DNA from: JALOOE01 sp964423545
GTDB taxonomy: Bacteria; Chloroflexota; Anaerolineae; CG2-30-64-16
Assembly: GCA_964423545.1 (NCBI GenBank)
Contig: CAYRFV010000056.1
Span: 1-22,893, forward strand
Reading direction: 5' to 3'
DNA length: 22,893 bases
Shown: one piece after another, positions 21,933 to 22,893 of the stretch
How the letters are laid out: each line of letters opens with the position of its first letter
Position numbering within the stretch: position 1 is the first letter of the stretch
Notes under the pieces: model-generated
What the model was told of the DNA's origin: nothing
The model's input: only the letters and a program-made list of their open reading frames with translations
Databases searched by the model: none
Position numbers and translations under genes: made by a program

Positions 21933-22340
21933 ATGGCAACCATACCTTTGATCGAATACACCGACGCTTCGCCGGAGGCGCAGGCGGTCTTCGACGATAT
22001 CAAACGCACGCGTAATCTGCCCGACGTGAACAACTTCTGGAAGGCATTGGCGAACCATCCCGAGCTCCTGAAACGCACGTGGGAGTCGTTGCGCGAGGTC
22101 ATGCAGCCCGGCGCGCTCGATCCGCTGACCAAGGAGCTGATCTACATCGCCGTGTCGGTGGCGAACAACTGCGACTACTGTGTCCATTCCCACACGGCGT
22201 CGGCGCGCGCGAAGGGCATGACCGACGCACAGCACCAGGAGCTGCTGGCCGTGATCGGCATGGCGGCGCAGACCAATGCGCTGGTGACCGCCATGAAGCC
22301 GCCGGTCGATCCACAGTTTCTGGCCCGCGACAAGGTGTAG
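21933..22340 (+). CDS. Carboxymuconolactone decarboxylase / AhpD-family protein
   Basis: The 135-residue protein has the AhpD core: an acidic residue region in LDPLTKELIYIAVSVANNCDYCVHSH, with the redox pair C80-x-x-C83 and H87. Proteins of this family act as thiol-disulfide peroxidase partners or as gamma-carboxymuconolactone decarboxylases. The intact CxxC plus His points to the redox type. The length is typical for single-domain CMD proteins. It is 14 nt downstream of the DinB-like gene, and its stop codon lies next to the GGAGGAGGAG ribosome binding site of the following cupin gene. Confidence 0.88.
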   Translation: MATIPLIEYTDASPEAQAVFDDIKRTRNLPDVNNFWKALANHPELLKRTWESLREVMQPGALDPLTKELIYIAVSVANNCDYCVHSHTASARAKGMTDAQHQELLAVIGMAAQTNALVTAMKPPVDPQFLARDKV

Positions 22341-22349
22341 GAGGAGGAG
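22340..22349 (+). promoter_or_regulatory. Shine-Dalgarno of cupin 3 overlapping the preceding stop
   Basis: GGAGGAGGAG begins with the last base of the CMD-gene stop codon and ends 2 nt before the ATG at 22352; several SD registers are available. The arrangement supports coupled translation of the two genes. Confidence 0.65.
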
Positions 22350-22351
22350 CC

Positions 22352-22657
22352 ATGCCATTGATCGATCGAAACGCGAAAGGGCTGCGCCGCTGCCTGGCCG
22401 ACGCCAGCCTCGACCCTGAGAAGCTGCGCATCCACATCTCCGAAGCCGCACCCGGGGGCCGGCTGCACCCACCGCACGTGCATGCCTCTGTTGAGGCATT
22501 CTACGTCCTCGAGGGGCAGGCGACGGTCGAGTGGGCTGACGCGCGTCACTCAGTCGGGCCGGGTGAAGCGATCATCCTCGACGCGGCGACGCCGCATGGC
22601 ATCTACAACAGCGGAGATGCCCCGCTCCGCTACATGGTGATCATCACCAGGGCGTAG
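22352..22657 (+). CDS. Small single-domain cupin (cupin 3)
   Basis: The 101-residue protein has cupin motif 1 PPHVHASVEAFYVLEGQATVE with H42, H44 and E48, and motif 2 GPGEAIILDAATPHGIYNSG with H82. The ligand set is complete. It is translationally linked to the upstream AhpD/CMD gene. In many bacteria small cupins and CMD proteins sit together in oxidative or aromatic-acid catabolic clusters, so this cupin may belong to a redox module rather than to uronate handling. It is the third small cupin in the window and differs clearly from the other two outside the metal motifs. Confidence 0.85.
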   Translation: MPLIDRNAKGLRRCLADASLDPEKLRIHISEAAPGGRLHPPHVHASVEAFYVLEGQATVEWADARHSVGPGEAIILDAATPHGIYNSGDAPLRYMVIITRA

Positions 22658-22672
22658 GCCTGTCAATCGCCG

Positions 22673-22720
22673 GAGGCCTGGGCCGCAAGGGCTGGGCAAT
22701 CGATCCTGCGGCCGCGCCTC
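22673..22720. repeat. hairpin between cupin 3 and the last gene
   Basis: GGCCGCA (22681-22687) pairs with TGCGGCC (22707-22713), with an outer GAGGC/GCCTC (22673-22677 with 22716-22720). No T-run follows. It is the only clear structure in the 22658-22771 gap. Confidence 0.45.
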
Positions 22721-22771
22721 ACGGTCCTTGCGGGCAGGGCGCACCGCTTTGCCCGTCGATTCGGAGCTTCG

Positions 22772-22893
22772 ATGTCTCAACTCATTTCCCCCCTTCCGCT
22801 TCCGGAAAACTATGATCCGCGGACGCATCTGCTCGCCACGGTCACAGAGAACGGCGTCTTCCACGAGACGCGTGCAGGCGCGGCGCTCGCCCA
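22772..22893 (+). CDS. truncated gene at the right edge, unknown product
   Basis: An ORF starts at ATG 22772 behind GGAG (22763-22766) and stays open to the window end, giving 40 codons. The visible N-terminus begins MSQLISPLPLPENYDPRTH. It has no signal peptide or membrane segment, and I do not recognise it. Continuation beyond the window is needed for identification. Confidence 0.55.
   Translation, partial: MSQLISPLPLPENYDPRTHLLATVTENGVFHETRAGAALA

Overview
The window is a dense, high-GC (mid-60s percent by eye) stretch of bacterial chromosome. It looks like a carbohydrate-utilisation locus with 19 complete protein-coding genes and one gene cut off at the right edge. I see no rRNA, tRNA, CRISPR array, phage gene or transposase. 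The best guess for the host is a Chloroflexota-type bacterium (Anaerolineae/Caldilineae-like). The reasons are TACAAT-type -10 boxes, a lipoprotein with a long Thr-Pro/Ala-Pro linker, and the mix of GH4 enzymes, UroD-like methyltransferase paralogues and small cupins. This is an inference from style, not a phylogenetic result.

Layout. Positions 3-1109 hold a first UroD/MtaA-like protein. Positions 1399-2046 hold a DedA-family membrane protein with its own sigma70-type promoter, followed by a good intrinsic terminator. Positions 2187-5369 hold a full-length LacZ-type GH2 beta-galactosidase. A CE15-like (glucuronoyl esterase-type) hydrolase at 5439-6503 runs on the minus strand, convergent with lacZ. 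A divergent promoter region (6504-6737) then starts a long plus-strand run to the window end: UroD-like 2, mannonate dehydratase (UxuA-like), NAD-dependent epimerase/dehydratase, UroD-like 3, a BNR/Asp-box sialidase-fold protein, GH4 alpha-galactosidase (CHSV motif), cupin 1, a second GH4 (CHGH motif, uronidase type), a HAD hydrolase, cupin 2, and a large probable polysaccharide-lyase-like toroid protein. The run ends with a Pro-rich lipoprotein, an alpha/beta hydrolase, a DinB-fold protein, an AhpD/CMD-family protein, cupin 3 and the truncated gene.

How the genes may work together. LacZ and the CHSV-type GH4 can remove beta- and alpha-galactose. The CE15-like esterase, the CHGH-type GH4 and the mannonate dehydratase suggest work on uronic-acid-decorated polymers such as glucuronoxylan or pectin-like glycans, with uronate ending as 2-keto-3-deoxygluconate. 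The most intriguing part is three divergent UroD-superfamily proteins, each with a different version of the metal-binding site of cobamide-dependent methyltransferases, set inside a sugar locus. One testable idea is that they process methylated sugars such as 4-O-methylglucuronate, but no corrinoid protein is visible here. No transporter, transcription factor, uronate isomerase (UxaC), fructuronate reductase (UxuB) or KDG kinase/aldolase is in the window, so the pathway is incomplete as seen.

Several gene junctions carry strong inverted repeats without a U-tract, including a 22-bp perfect palindrome just ahead of the ribosome binding site of the second GH4 gene. These suggest post-transcriptional tuning within a long polycistronic message.
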